The notes under the pieces are model-generated. The model had not been told where the DNA came from and made no database searches. It saw only the letters and a list, made by a program, of their open reading frames with translations. Both the position numbers and the translations under genes were made by a program. A stretch of DNA of 21,662 nt from Rhodospirillaceae bacterium UBA6219 (GTDB taxonomy: Bacteria > Pseudomonadota > Alphaproteobacteria > Rhodospirillales > Magnetospirillaceae): the NCBI GenBank assembly GCA_002435715.1, contig DISD01000081.1, positions 1,471 through 23,132 on the forward strand, read 5' to 3'. Shown one piece after another: positions 1-6,007 of this stretch; position 1 is the first letter of the stretch, and every line of letters begins with the position of its first letter.

Positions 1-388
1 TGCCGTCGGGATCGACGACGAAGGTGCCGCGATCGGCCAGGCCGGCTTCTTCGATCATCACGTCGAAGTTACGGCTGATCACGCCGGTCGGGTCGCCGAC
101 CATGGTGTAGTCGATCTTCTTGATGGCCGGCGAGCTGTCGTGCCAAGCCTTGTGGCAGAAATGGGTGTCGGTGGACACCGAGTAGATTTCAACGCCCATC
201 TTCTGGAATTCGGCGTAATTGTCGGCCAGATCTTCCAGTTCGGTGGGGCAAACGAAGGTGAAGTCGGCGGGATAGAAGAAGACCACGGACCACTTGCCCT
301 TCAGGTCGGCGTCCGAGACTTCGATGAACTTGCCGGACTTGAAAGCCTGGGCCTTGAACGGCTTCACTTCGGTGTTGATCAACGACAT
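1..388 (-). CDS. ahpC: Alkyl hydroperoxide reductase subunit C (typical 2-Cys peroxiredoxin), N-terminal part
   Basis: Thiol peroxidase that reduces hydrogen peroxide and organic peroxides in the cytoplasm, recycled by AhpF or AhpD-type partners. The visible 129 residues start MSLINTEVKPF and run through the thioredoxin-fold core. The peroxidatic cysteine is C47 in the FVCPTE motif, preceded by FFYPADFTF, and the D-x-x-x-A-W motif follows (CHKAWHDSS). The family is about 187 residues, so roughly the last 58, including the resolving cysteine, lie beyond the left edge. The start is the ATG at 386-388, with GGAG about eight bases upstream on the minus strand. The 211-base gap upstream (389-599) should carry its promoter. 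The family call is very secure. Whether AhpF or AhpD is the partner cannot be seen here. Confidence 0.96.
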   Translation of the reverse strand, partial: MSLINTEVKPFKAQAFKSGKFIEVSDADLKGKWSVVFFYPADFTFVCPTELEDLADNYAEFQKMGVEIYSVSTDTHFCHKAWHDSSPAIKKIDYTMVGDPTGVISRNFDVMIEEAGLADRGTFVVDPDG

Positions 389-440
389 TTGGTTTTCTCC
401 ACAGCGTTTTGTGTTTCGGAACAGGGGCGATCCTAGGGGC

Positions 441-467
441 AAAACTCATATTGAGGAAACGAGTTTT
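441..467. promoter_or_regulatory. Inverted repeat in the ahpC upstream region
   Basis: AAAACTC (441-447) and GAGTTTT (461-467) form a perfect 7-bp dyad separated by 13 bases, followed on the plus strand by further T residues. On the minus strand it lies about 55-80 bases before the ahpC start. A TTGTCA hexamer (473-478, minus) abuts it as a possible -35. No convincing -10 at standard spacing was found. It could be a regulator site (OxyR-type or other) or a weak terminator. The sequence does not match the OxyR four-tetrad consensus as I know it. Confidence 0.25.
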
Positions 468-599
468 TTTTCTGACAAAAATCGATAATAACGATTAATG
501 CAGAAGACCTTTTCCACCCGGCCAGTGTACGCCTGACGTCGCCGCGGTAAAAATGGAATGCTTCCAAAAAATGAAGTTTCCTCGTGTGGAAACAGTGTC

Positions 600-989
600 C
601 TAATGACTTAAGTCAAGAACTGTTCCGACAGGCCAAGCCAACAGGTGACTTTGGCACCTCCGGCAATCGGAACTGCCGAAGCCGGGCCAGGGAATCGGCA
701 AATCGGACAGGCGGGCCACCAAGTCGCATTCGTTGCCGTCTTCGAACACATAGGCCCCTTCGACATGACCGGCCTCGGTCAGGCGGTCCACGTGCCAGCG
801 GATTTTCTTACCCTTCCTCATGTGGCGCCCTAGGCGCGCTCGCAAGCCGCCCGGTCCCTTGGCTGACCCGCAATAAAGGTAACGCCCCGGCGCCAAAGGC
901 GGCAGCGGGGTGTCAAGGCGGATGACCAGCACGTAGGCGCCGGGCAAGGGCGGGATGGTGTCGAGCGTGGGGTGGAAATGACCGCTCAT
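600..989 (-). CDS. DUF123 / GIY-YIG-type nuclease-family protein
   Basis: Small (129 aa) cytoplasmic protein of the DUF123 branch of the GIY-YIG superfamily, putatively a DNA endonuclease; biochemical role in bacteria unknown. Family hallmarks are visible in order: PGAYVL with GRYLYCGSAKGPGG (the GIY-YIG-like strand pair), RLGRHMRKGKKIRWHVDRL, the ECDLVARL acidic helix, and the C-terminal GFGSSDCRRCQSHL cluster. The ATG at 987-989 was chosen because it lies two bases after the stop of the HD-domain gene and immediately precedes the conserved domain. The same frame stays open upstream but would overlap the HD gene heavily. It is third and last in a minus-strand unit with the radical SAM and HD genes. 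No partner hints at the substrate. Confidence 0.85.
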   Translation of the reverse strand: MSGHFHPTLDTIPPLPGAYVLVIRLDTPLPPLAPGRYLYCGSAKGPGGLRARLGRHMRKGKKIRWHVDRLTEAGHVEGAYVFEDGNECDLVARLSDLPIPWPGFGSSDCRRCQSHLLAWPVGTVLDLSH

Positions 990-991
990 GT

Positions 992-1618
992 TCAGCCGTG
1001 CAGGCGGATCAACCGTTCCAGTTCGGTCAGAAATCGTTCCTCGGCCACCCGCATGGGCCAAGGCTCCCACGGCGTGCCCCCGTAACGGCGCAGCAAGGGG
1101 TCCTCGGTCAAGGGCGCCAGACGGATTTTCAAGGTGGTGCGGATTTCCTGAGGGCTCCAACCGGCTACGTGCAGAGCCTCGGCGCTCGCGGCGCGGCGGT
1201 CGGCATCCTTGATCGCCTTTTTCCATTCGACCGGCAGATCGGCGGGAATGCCCAGACGGATGTGGATGGCGCGTTGGATGGCGCGGTCCATCTTGTGGAA
1301 GCCTTCCCCCAAAAACGGTTTCACCGGGGTGATGGGGTCCCAGCGCACGCCCAGGGCTTCCGCCCCGTCATGGACCAGATTGGCCAGTTCCAGGGCTGTC
1401 GACAGGCCGGTGGGGGCAGCGGCGCGCTGGATTTCCAGGGTCATCAGACTGTGCTGGGCCACCGAAAGCGGCCAATCCCACACCGACGACCCGCCCCAGC
1501 GGAAAGTCCGCGCCTCGCCCTCGGCCAGGTCGCTCAATTCCCAATCCAAGGGCGTGGGGTCCAGCAGGTTGAAGCGCCGCTTGGACCGCAGCAAAACCCA
1601 AGCCCGCGCTTCCGCCAT
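992..1618 (-). CDS. HD-domain phosphohydrolase, YfbR-like (5'-nucleotidase-type)
   Basis: 208-residue HD-superfamily metal-dependent phosphohydrolase resembling E. coli YfbR, which dephosphorylates deoxyribonucleoside 5'-monophosphates. Metal ligands are visible: H56 (AQHSLMTL), H83-D84 (LVHDGAEA) and D138 or D140 (IKDADRR). The family's catalytic Glu after HD is present as E87. The DPITPVKPFL stretch matches the family's D-L-P-T-P-V-K loop. The N-terminal 50 residues (KRRFNLLDPTPLDWELSDLA) are typical of the phage/bacterial subgroup of such proteins. The ATG at 1616-1618 lies 12 bases after the radical SAM stop, with a GGACGG-type ribosome site, so co-expression is likely. Exact substrate is not determined by sequence; nucleotide 5'-monophosphate is inferred from the family. 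Confidence 0.82.
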   Translation of the reverse strand: MAEARAWVLLRSKRRFNLLDPTPLDWELSDLAEGEARTFRWGGSSVWDWPLSVAQHSLMTLEIQRAAAPTGLSTALELANLVHDGAEALGVRWDPITPVKPFLGEGFHKMDRAIQRAIHIRLGIPADLPVEWKKAIKDADRRAASAEALHVAGWSPQEIRTTLKIRLAPLTEDPLLRRYGGTPWEPWPMRVAEERFLTELERLIRLHG

Positions 1619-1630
1619 TTCAACCGTCCG

Positions 1631-3340
1631 TTACTTGGTCAACACCTTGCGCTCGGGCTTGGTGTTGCCCCCTGTTTGATAGGGCGGCGGCTTCAGTTTG
1701 CGCGGGTTGGGCACCCGGCGATTGCCCAAAGGCTTGATCCGCTGCTCGTAGGTATAATGCAGCAAGGCGTGATTGCGGAACAGCCCCAGGTCGCCACGGA
1801 ACGATTCGAAATGATCGAAGAAGTTGGTCTTCCAGAACATGGCGTGCTTTTCGGTATCAAAGCACCCCACCCCGTCGGCCACGTCGTATTTGACGCTGAC
1901 GGTGGCGATGTTGGACACGTCCCAGATCCGCGTGATGCCAAAGCGTTCCGGTTCCTTGAAGATCACCGAACCGTTATCCAGCGAGAACCCACAGGCCAGG
2001 ATGCGGTGTACGCTGTCGCGGTTCTTGTACAGGAAATCCATGGTTTCCATGTATTCGCGCTCGGTTTCCGACGGGAAGCCGACGATGATGAACAGGTGGT
2101 TCTTGATACCGGCCTTGGTGGAGCGCGCCAGCACCTCGGCGACGCCGTCGGGCGTGGTGCCCTTGTCCATCAGATCGATGGTGCGCTGGTTGGCCGATTC
2201 CACCCCCCACAGGATGTAACGGCAGCCGCCCTGGTACATGATGTCCAGGATTTCGGGGGTATAGATCAGATCGGGTTTGGCCAGGGCATACCAGGTGATG
2301 TCGATGCCCTTTTCGATCAAATCTTCCGAGATACGGCGGAAACGGCCGGGCGAGATCATCTCGTCGACGAAGGCGAAGCGCTTGACGCCGTAAGTGTTGA
2401 CCATATGCTCGATCTCGCCCACCACCCGGTCGGTGGCGGCGGCGCGGTGCGCCCCGGAATAGGACCGGTGATGGGTGCAAAACGTGCATTTGTCCCAGGC
2501 GCAGCCCTTGGACGACATGATGGGAAAAACCGGTTCCGGCTGGAAATAGGATTCCAGGGCGTAATCGGAAAAATCGGGATAAGGCTGGGTCTTGAAATCC
2601 ACCGACGGCGATTTGGGGTTCTTCACCCAACCATCGGCGGAATCGGCATCGCGCCAGATCAGATTGGGGATGCCGTCGAAACGGGTCTGTCCCCGGTCCA
2701 AGGCCTGCAACAGATCATGGAAGCCCCCCTCGCCTTCGTTGAAGACGACGAAGTCGATGAATTGGTTGGCGAACACCACCGACGGGTGGCAGGCACTGGT
2801 ATAGCCGCCGCCGAAGACGATCTTGACGTCGGGCTTCAGCGCCTTGACGTAATAGGCGATCAACACAGACGGCATGTATTGTTCACGGAACATCAGCGAG
2901 AAGCCCACCATCGACGGGTCGTTGGCCACCAACTTGCGCGCCGCGTGTTCGGCATAGGCCTTGATGGGGGGCACATATTCACCGCGGGCGCAGACCCGCT
3001 CGAAACCGTCCAGGAAGACGTTTTCCACCTTGCGGATGGTGCTTTCGAAAAAGCGCGACAGACGCAGATATTCGGCTTCGTCCCAGAACGCGTCGCCGCC
3101 CTGGCGGAACATGGCCGCCGCCTTGGCGAAGTCGCCATGGGCCTGGGGGGTGAACTGGATGAAGCTTTTGCCGGCCAGGGCGGCATCGACGAAGGTGTTG
3201 TACCACTCGGCGTTCAGGTCGATGCAGCTGACCTTGAAGTCGGAATGTTCCTCGACGAAGGCCTTGATGATGGATGGCCCCAACGGCAGGCTGGCCGGAA
3301 AGGAAAACGGGCAGATGGCGATGTTGACCTGCCGATTCAT
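1631..3340 (-). CDS. Radical SAM protein with N-terminal B12-binding-type domain, unusual CX4CX2C cluster motif
   Basis: 569-residue radical S-adenosylmethionine enzyme. An N-terminal Rossmann-like region of the B12-binding type spans roughly residues 5-230 (MVGFSLMF, VFGGGYTSACHP, FIDFVVFNEGEGGFHDLL). I see no DxHxxG motif, so cobalamin may be bound base-off without a protein His, or not at all. The 4Fe-4S site is C280, C285 and C288 in GCAWDKCTFC. This spacing is CX4CX2C, not the standard CX3CX2C, and I checked it codon by codon. The barrel continues with FAFVDEMIS, RYILWGVESANQRTIDLM and FIIVGFPSETEREYM. The C-terminus (RVPNPRKLKPPP) is basic and proline-rich. The start ATG (3338-3340) follows GAGGAAG. 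It is first gene of a unit with the HD and DUF123 genes. Substrate unknown: methyltransferase or other radical chemistry are both possible. Confidence 0.88.
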   Translation of the reverse strand: MNRQVNIAICPFSFPASLPLGPSIIKAFVEEHSDFKVSCIDLNAEWYNTFVDAALAGKSFIQFTPQAHGDFAKAAAMFRQGGDAFWDEAEYLRLSRFFESTIRKVENVFLDGFERVCARGEYVPPIKAYAEHAARKLVANDPSMVGFSLMFREQYMPSVLIAYYVKALKPDVKIVFGGGYTSACHPSVVFANQFIDFVVFNEGEGGFHDLLQALDRGQTRFDGIPNLIWRDADSADGWVKNPKSPSVDFKTQPYPDFSDYALESYFQPEPVFPIMSSKGCAWDKCTFCTHHRSYSGAHRAAATDRVVGEIEHMVNTYGVKRFAFVDEMISPGRFRRISEDLIEKGIDITWYALAKPDLIYTPEILDIMYQGGCRYILWGVESANQRTIDLMDKGTTPDGVAEVLARSTKAGIKNHLFIIVGFPSETEREYMETMDFLYKNRDSVHRILACGFSLDNGSVIFKEPERFGITRIWDVSNIATVSVKYDVADGVGCFDTEKHAMFWKTNFFDHFESFRGDLGLFRNHALLHYTYEQRIKPLGNRRVPNPRKLKPPPYQTGGNTKPERKVLTK

Positions 3341-3414
3341 GGACTTCCTCGATCAGCCTGGGGGAAAACGTCAGGCACCTTAACGTGTCTGGGAATCCAT
3401 CTCAACAATTGGAC

Positions 3415-3480
3415 TTGTGGGGTTTTTCAAGCCGCGCCCCCTCACCCCACCAAGTCTGGTAGGTACGAGAAAACCCACAA
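3415..3480 (+). other. Long imperfect stem-loop upstream of the 52-residue gene
   Basis: The 14 bases at 3415-3428 (TTGTGGGGTTTTTC) pair with 3467-3480 (GAGAAAACCCACAA) as an 11-12-bp stem interrupted by one bulged G. A ~38-base C-rich loop contains a smaller ACCA/TGGT hairpin (3449-3460). It sits in the divergent gap between the radical SAM gene and the small plus-strand gene, about 40 bases before the latter's start. It could be a leader RNA structure or a regulator-binding dyad. It does not match a riboswitch I recognise. Confidence 0.3.
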
Positions 3481-3520
3481 AAGGCATAGGTTTGCTTAAC
3501 CGTGCCAAGGAGGGTTGGAA

Positions 3521-3679
3521 ATGAACGAAGCCAAAAGCCGCAGCGAAAACGCCCGAGCAATCAAGCATTGCCTGGAATATCTGGCTCGCGAAGCCCGCGA
3601 GGCCGATCTGCGTGAACTGGCCGAACTGATCGAGGTGGCCGGCTTGGCCGCTGAAGACGTCAGCAACCCCCTGCACTGA
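3521..3679 (+). CDS. 52-residue helical protein, paralogue of the LuxI-linked repeat protein's C-terminal domain
   Basis: Short gene with a strong ribosome site (AAGGAGGG, ~9 bases before the ATG) and a stop at 3677-3679. The product is charged and predicted almost wholly alpha-helical, with one Cys (C17) and no signal peptide or membrane segment. Residues 18-47 align without gaps to residues 56-85 of the 94-residue protein encoded on the opposite strand just downstream: 14 of 30 are identical (including LA..AR, LAE, IEV and G) and most others are conservative. This supports it as a real gene and as a member of a small family of unknown function. It is convergent with the luxR-luxI unit, sharing the 3704-3734 hairpin. 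It is too short for most gene finders' default cut-offs. Confidence 0.72.
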   Translation: MNEAKSRSENARAIKHCLEYLAREAREADLRELAELIEVAGLAAEDVSNPLH

Positions 3680-3703
3680 TCTTCCCCCCCCCGATGACGT
3701 TCC

Positions 3704-3734
3704 AAGGCCCGCCCCCCTGGGGGAAGCGGGCCTT
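3704..3734. terminator. Hairpin between convergent small genes (putative bidirectional terminator)
   Basis: AAGGCCCGC (3704-3712) pairs perfectly with GCGGGCCTT (3726-3734), and further C/G pairing is possible in the loop. It lies 25 bases after the 52-residue gene's stop and just before the end of the minus-strand luxI unit, so it can serve both. No clear T-tract follows on either strand, so rho-independent termination is probable but not certain. Confidence 0.55.
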
Positions 3735-3740
3735 ATGCCG

Positions 3741-4025
3741 TCAGTGATGCAGCTTGGCGGCGAAACGGGCGATCTCGGCGGCTTCGATGCCCAGCACTTC
3801 GATGGATTCCGCCAGATCCGCCAACCCCAGGTCGCGGGCCTTGCACGCCAGGGCGTCCAGGGCCTGCCCCAGGATGGCGGCATCCCCGGCCAACGGGCCG
3901 GAACCACGATGTTCACACGCGGCACCGCCGCGATGTTCACACGCGGCACCGCCGCGATGATCGAACGCGGCACCGCCGCGATGATCGAACGCCGCACCGC
4001 CGCGATGATCGAACGCGCCGGCCAT
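3741..4025 (-). CDS. 94-residue octapeptide-repeat protein translationally coupled to luxI
   Basis: The start ATG (4023-4025) shares its A with the luxI stop (TGATG), so translation is almost certainly coupled. Residues 5-44 are five tandem octapeptides: FDHRGGAA three times, CEHRGGAA, then a degenerate CEHRGSGP. Residues 46-92 form a helical domain (AILGQALDALA, LADLAESIEVLGIEAAEIARF). This domain is homologous to the 52-residue protein encoded at 3521-3679, with 14 of 30 identical residues. No signal peptide or membrane segment is visible. The repeated Asp/Glu-His and Cys-Glu-His pattern could bind metal, but that is speculation. As a gene coupled to an AHL synthase it may modulate synthesis or signalling. 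I recognise no named family. An upstream extension of this frame would run inside luxI and is unlikely. Confidence 0.72.
   Translation of the reverse strand: MAGAFDHRGGAAFDHRGGAAFDHRGGAACEHRGGAACEHRGSGPLAGDAAILGQALDALACKARDLGLADLAESIEVLGIEAAEIARFAAKLHH
3894..4013. repeat. Five in-frame 24-bp tandem repeats
   Basis: Five direct 24-bp units lie inside the luxI-coupled gene. Plus-strand units begin GATGTTCACACGC (two copies) or GATGATCGAACGC (three) and share the 3' part GGCACCGCCGC, with small changes. The unit length is a multiple of three, so gain or loss of copies changes protein length by eight residues without frameshift. The third codon positions are also conserved, which suggests recent expansion. 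Confidence 0.9.
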
Positions 4026-4648
4026 CACGCGGCCTCCGCCGCACGATCGTGGCGACGCAGCACCGAACCGGGGATGGCGCATTTCGTCCGGGCGCTGGCC
4101 AGGGCTTGCTCGCTGACCTCGATCTCGGCCGCCGCCACCGGATAATCGGTCAGCGTCCGGCTTTCCCCCAGAAAACGGAACTTGCACCCCGCCCCACCGA
4201 TGGTCCGGCGGATGATCAGATGCGGCATCAGCACCAGATAGCGGTCAATACCCATGGACAAGCCGAATTCCAGACAGCCCAGCACGATTTCGGCGGCGAC
4301 CCGACGCTTGACCGCCGGTTCCAGGTCATCGTCGATGCCGAAGCGGGTGGCTTCCCACACTTGCGACGAAACCGGCACGTCGTCGCCCAACAGATCGGGC
4401 CACAATTCCTTCAGCATATAGGGACGGGTGGTGGGGATCAGGCGGGCCACGCCGTTGACCGAACCGCCCGGATGGCGGTGGATCAGATAGGTGGCGGCGG
4501 GGGTGTCGAACTGGTCGTATTCCATGCCGTCATGGCTGGGAACACTCCACCCATTGCGTTCAACAAAGCATTTGTGGCGCAGCCGATGGTGAGCCGCCAA
4601 CGAATCGCCAAATGCGTGTGAGTTGGCCCAAGTCACAACCTCAATCAT
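4025..4648 (-). CDS. LuxI-family acyl-homoserine lactone synthase
   Basis: 207-residue autoinducer synthase that makes an N-acyl-homoserine lactone from S-adenosylmethionine and an acyl carrier (acyl-ACP or acyl-CoA). The invariant family residues are all visible at near-canonical positions: R24, F28 and W34 (LRHKCFVERNGW), D45 and D48 (YDQFD), R69 (GVARLIPT), E99 and R102 (WEATRF). Full length for the family. The ATG at 4646-4648 follows AGGAGGGG with good spacing. It lies 81 bases downstream of the luxR-type gene on the same strand and overlaps the next gene's start codon. A candidate lux box lies at 4711-4728. Acyl chain specificity cannot be read from the sequence. Confidence 0.95.
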   Translation of the reverse strand: MIEVVTWANSHAFGDSLAAHHRLRHKCFVERNGWSVPSHDGMEYDQFDTPAATYLIHRHPGGSVNGVARLIPTTRPYMLKELWPDLLGDDVPVSSQVWEATRFGIDDDLEPAVKRRVAAEIVLGCLEFGLSMGIDRYLVLMPHLIIRRTIGGAGCKFRFLGESRTLTDYPVAAAEIEVSEQALASARTKCAIPGSVLRRHDRAAEAA

Positions 4649-4710
4649 CTACCCCTCCTGGCACATCACATGTCTGGCACCAGAAGAAGACGAATTGAGT
4701 ATTATTACAT

Positions 4711-4728
4711 CCTGCCAAGGTTGAGAGG
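4711..4728. promoter_or_regulatory. Candidate lux box upstream of luxI
   Basis: On the minus strand the site reads CCT-CT-CAA-CC-TTG-GC-AGG. It is an 18-bp dyad with CCT/AGG outer and CAA/TTG inner arms, matching the CT-N12-AG spacing of lux/las-type boxes. It is directly after the luxR stop, 63-80 bases before the luxI ATG. A TAATAAT element (4701-4707) follows after three bases. If that is the -10, the bound receptor would block rather than recruit polymerase. Confidence 0.45.
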
Positions 4729-4729
4729 T

Positions 4730-5458
4730 TTACGGAACGATCAAACCCATGCGAATAGCCTTGACGATGGCGAGCACGCGTGTCGAGGCCTTCAATTTGC
4801 TCATGGCGTTCTTCAGATGAAAATTGACCGTATTTTCCGAGATGTTGAGGATCATCCCGATATCCCAGGACGATTTCCCCCGGGCCGACCAGATCAGGCA
4901 TTCCCGTTCGCGGTTGGTCAACGACACCGGCGCCCCCGGTGCCCCCGGATGCTTCAGCCCCACCAGAACCGTGTGGGCCTGGCTCACCAGCATGTTGACC
5001 ACCGACAGCGAACGGCGATGGTCGATATCCAGATAAGGGGTGGCGATGGCGGCAACGAACACCTCGCCAGCCGGTCCATGGATCGGCACGGTGATGCCGT
5101 CAACCAAGCCGGCGTCGCCGGCCTCGCAGAACATACGTTGCTGAACCGAGGTCAAATCCTGCAGATCCGACCAGCGATAGGGAATGCGCGCCAGGCTGGC
5201 CCGCGTCACCACCGGGTCGATGGTGACGTAATTGTGCTCGAAATAATGGGTTTGCCAATCCTCGGGATAATCAACGATCACCGCCGGGATGGTTTCGTCA
5301 TCCAGCGACCGTTCGGGATCCCCGAACGATCCACAGGCCATATAAGCGAAACCGAACTTCCCCAAAGCCGATTTCAGTTCGGCCACCAGGGACACGGTCG
5401 AATCAGCCTGCAAGGTGCGTTCGATGAAATCGCCAAACTTGAATGCGCCATCGACCAT
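4730..5458 (-). CDS. LuxR-family autoinducer-binding transcriptional regulator
   Basis: 242-residue quorum-sensing receptor. The N-terminal autoinducer-binding domain (residues ~15-165) carries the signature residues equivalent to TraR W57, Y61, D70, P71 and W85: W68, Y72, D81, P82 and W96, with exact internal spacing. The GLVDGITVPIHG stretch supplies the conserved glycine. The C-terminal LuxR/FixJ helix-turn-helix (LTNRERECLIWSARGKSS, then ENTVNFHLKNAMSKL) has the invariant Glu, Leu and Gly. The ATG at 5456-5458 is preceded by GAGG. A GTG at 5471-5473 would add five residues and is possible. It is cognate to the adjacent LuxI. Whether it activates or represses is open, given the position of the candidate lux box. 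Confidence 0.94.
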   Translation of the reverse strand: MVDGAFKFGDFIERTLQADSTVSLVAELKSALGKFGFAYMACGSFGDPERSLDDETIPAVIVDYPEDWQTHYFEHNYVTIDPVVTRASLARIPYRWSDLQDLTSVQQRMFCEAGDAGLVDGITVPIHGPAGEVFVAAIATPYLDIDHRRSLSVVNMLVSQAHTVLVGLKHPGAPGAPVSLTNRERECLIWSARGKSSWDIGMILNISENTVNFHLKNAMSKLKASTRVLAIVKAIRMGLIVP

Positions 5459-5481
5459 ATTACCTCGCACCACCCACGAGT

Positions 5482-5509
5482 TTTACACCTTCGACGCGTA
5501 TGGTATACA
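5482..5509 (+). promoter_or_regulatory. Putative sigma-70-type promoter for the XRE regulator
   Basis: TTTACA (5482-5487), a 16-base spacer, then TATACA (5504-5509), with an expected start near 5516. It lies in the 83-base gap divergent from luxR. It argues against translation starts at or before 5503 for the plus-strand XRE gene. Confidence 0.45.
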
Positions 5510-5541
5510 CAGGGGCAAGTCCAATCAATCTCGCGTGTTCG

Positions 5542-5961
5542 ATGAACGAGCCAGGTAACGTGAAAAAAGCACCCACTCCCATGGATACCCATCTGGGGAT
5601 GCGGATCCAAGCGCGGCGCCAAAGCCTGAACTTGTCGGCCGACAGCGTCGCACACGCCTTGGCGGTCGAAGGCGACATCCTGGCGCTTATGGAACAAGGG
5701 GCCTACCGTCTGAGCGCCTGCCAGTTGCATCGGCTGGCGCAATTGTTGGATGTCCCCATCAGCTATTTCTTTGAAAATGCCCCGCGCGAACTGGAACCGG
5801 ACTTTCCCGGCAGCGCTGTCGCCGAATCCTTCGCCGAATCTGACGGTTTTTCGGCCGAAACCTTGGATTTGCTGCGTGCGTTCCTGGCCATCACCGACAG
5901 CGCCACCCGTAAGCGGGTCACCGATTTGGCCCAGAAACTGGCGACCAAACAGCAGACATGA
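5542..5961 (+). CDS. XRE-family HTH regulator (divergent HTH)
   Basis: About 139 residues. The N-terminal XRE-like domain (LGMRIQARRQSLNLSADSVAHALAVEGDILALMEQGAYRLSA, written here only by its outline) is followed by the typical extension LAQLLDVPISYFF. The C-terminal motif LDLLRAFLAITDSATRKRVTDLAQKLA is shared with the convergent XRE gene, so the two are paralogues. The recognition-helix region has lost the usual Q-x-x-Q-K-Y-E pattern of that paralogue (here EGDILALMEQG), so it may bind different DNA or none. The ATG at 5542 fits the promoter at 5482-5509 but lacks a clear ribosome site. An in-frame GTG at 5560 has AGG five bases upstream and is a real alternative. Divergent from luxR, so it may help control it; this is inference. 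Confidence 0.8.
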   Translation: MNEPGNVKKAPTPMDTHLGMRIQARRQSLNLSADSVAHALAVEGDILALMEQGAYRLSACQLHRLAQLLDVPISYFFENAPRELEPDFPGSAVAESFAESDGFSAETLDLLRAFLAITDSATRKRVTDLAQKLATKQQT

Positions 5962-5962
5962 A

Positions 5963-5994
5963 AAAGGCCGCGACGCCTTGCCGTCGCGGCCTTT
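5963..5994. terminator. Bidirectional rho-independent terminator between convergent XRE genes
   Basis: AAAGGCCGCGAC (5963-5974) pairs perfectly with GTCGCGGCCTTT (5983-5994) around an 8-base loop. A-rich sequence on the left and T-rich on the right give U-tracts for both strands. It overlaps the end of the plus-strand XRE gene by two bases and precedes the minus-strand stop at 6008. Confidence 0.9.
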
Positions 5995-6007
5995 GTTCCA
6001 ACGGAAC

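Noticed and set aside
998..3499. An open plus-strand frame of 833 codons opposite the radical SAM and HD genes
   Set aside because: It is the antisense shadow of high-GC genes. The minus-strand frames carry complete family motifs and ribosome sites, while this one has low-complexity Gly/His/Asp composition and no domain.
3521..3679. 52-residue gene as a RiPP precursor for the divergent radical SAM enzyme
   Set aside because: The peptide is a uniformly charged helix with one Cys and no leader/core division, is on the opposite strand, and matches the luxI-linked protein instead.
3894..4013. Tandem repeats as a possible CRISPR array
   Set aside because: Units are contiguous 24-bp direct repeats with no spacers and lie in a coding frame.
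3735..4145. A plus-strand frame reading the tandem repeats as MFTRGTAA/MIERGTAA units
   Set aside because: It has no ribosome site and runs antisense into luxI. The minus-strand frame is coupled to luxI and has a paralogue.
4659..4680. TGGCAC direct repeats in the luxI leader as the lux box
   Set aside because: They are direct, not inverted, repeats and lie next to the ribosome site. The dyad at 4711-4728 fits better.
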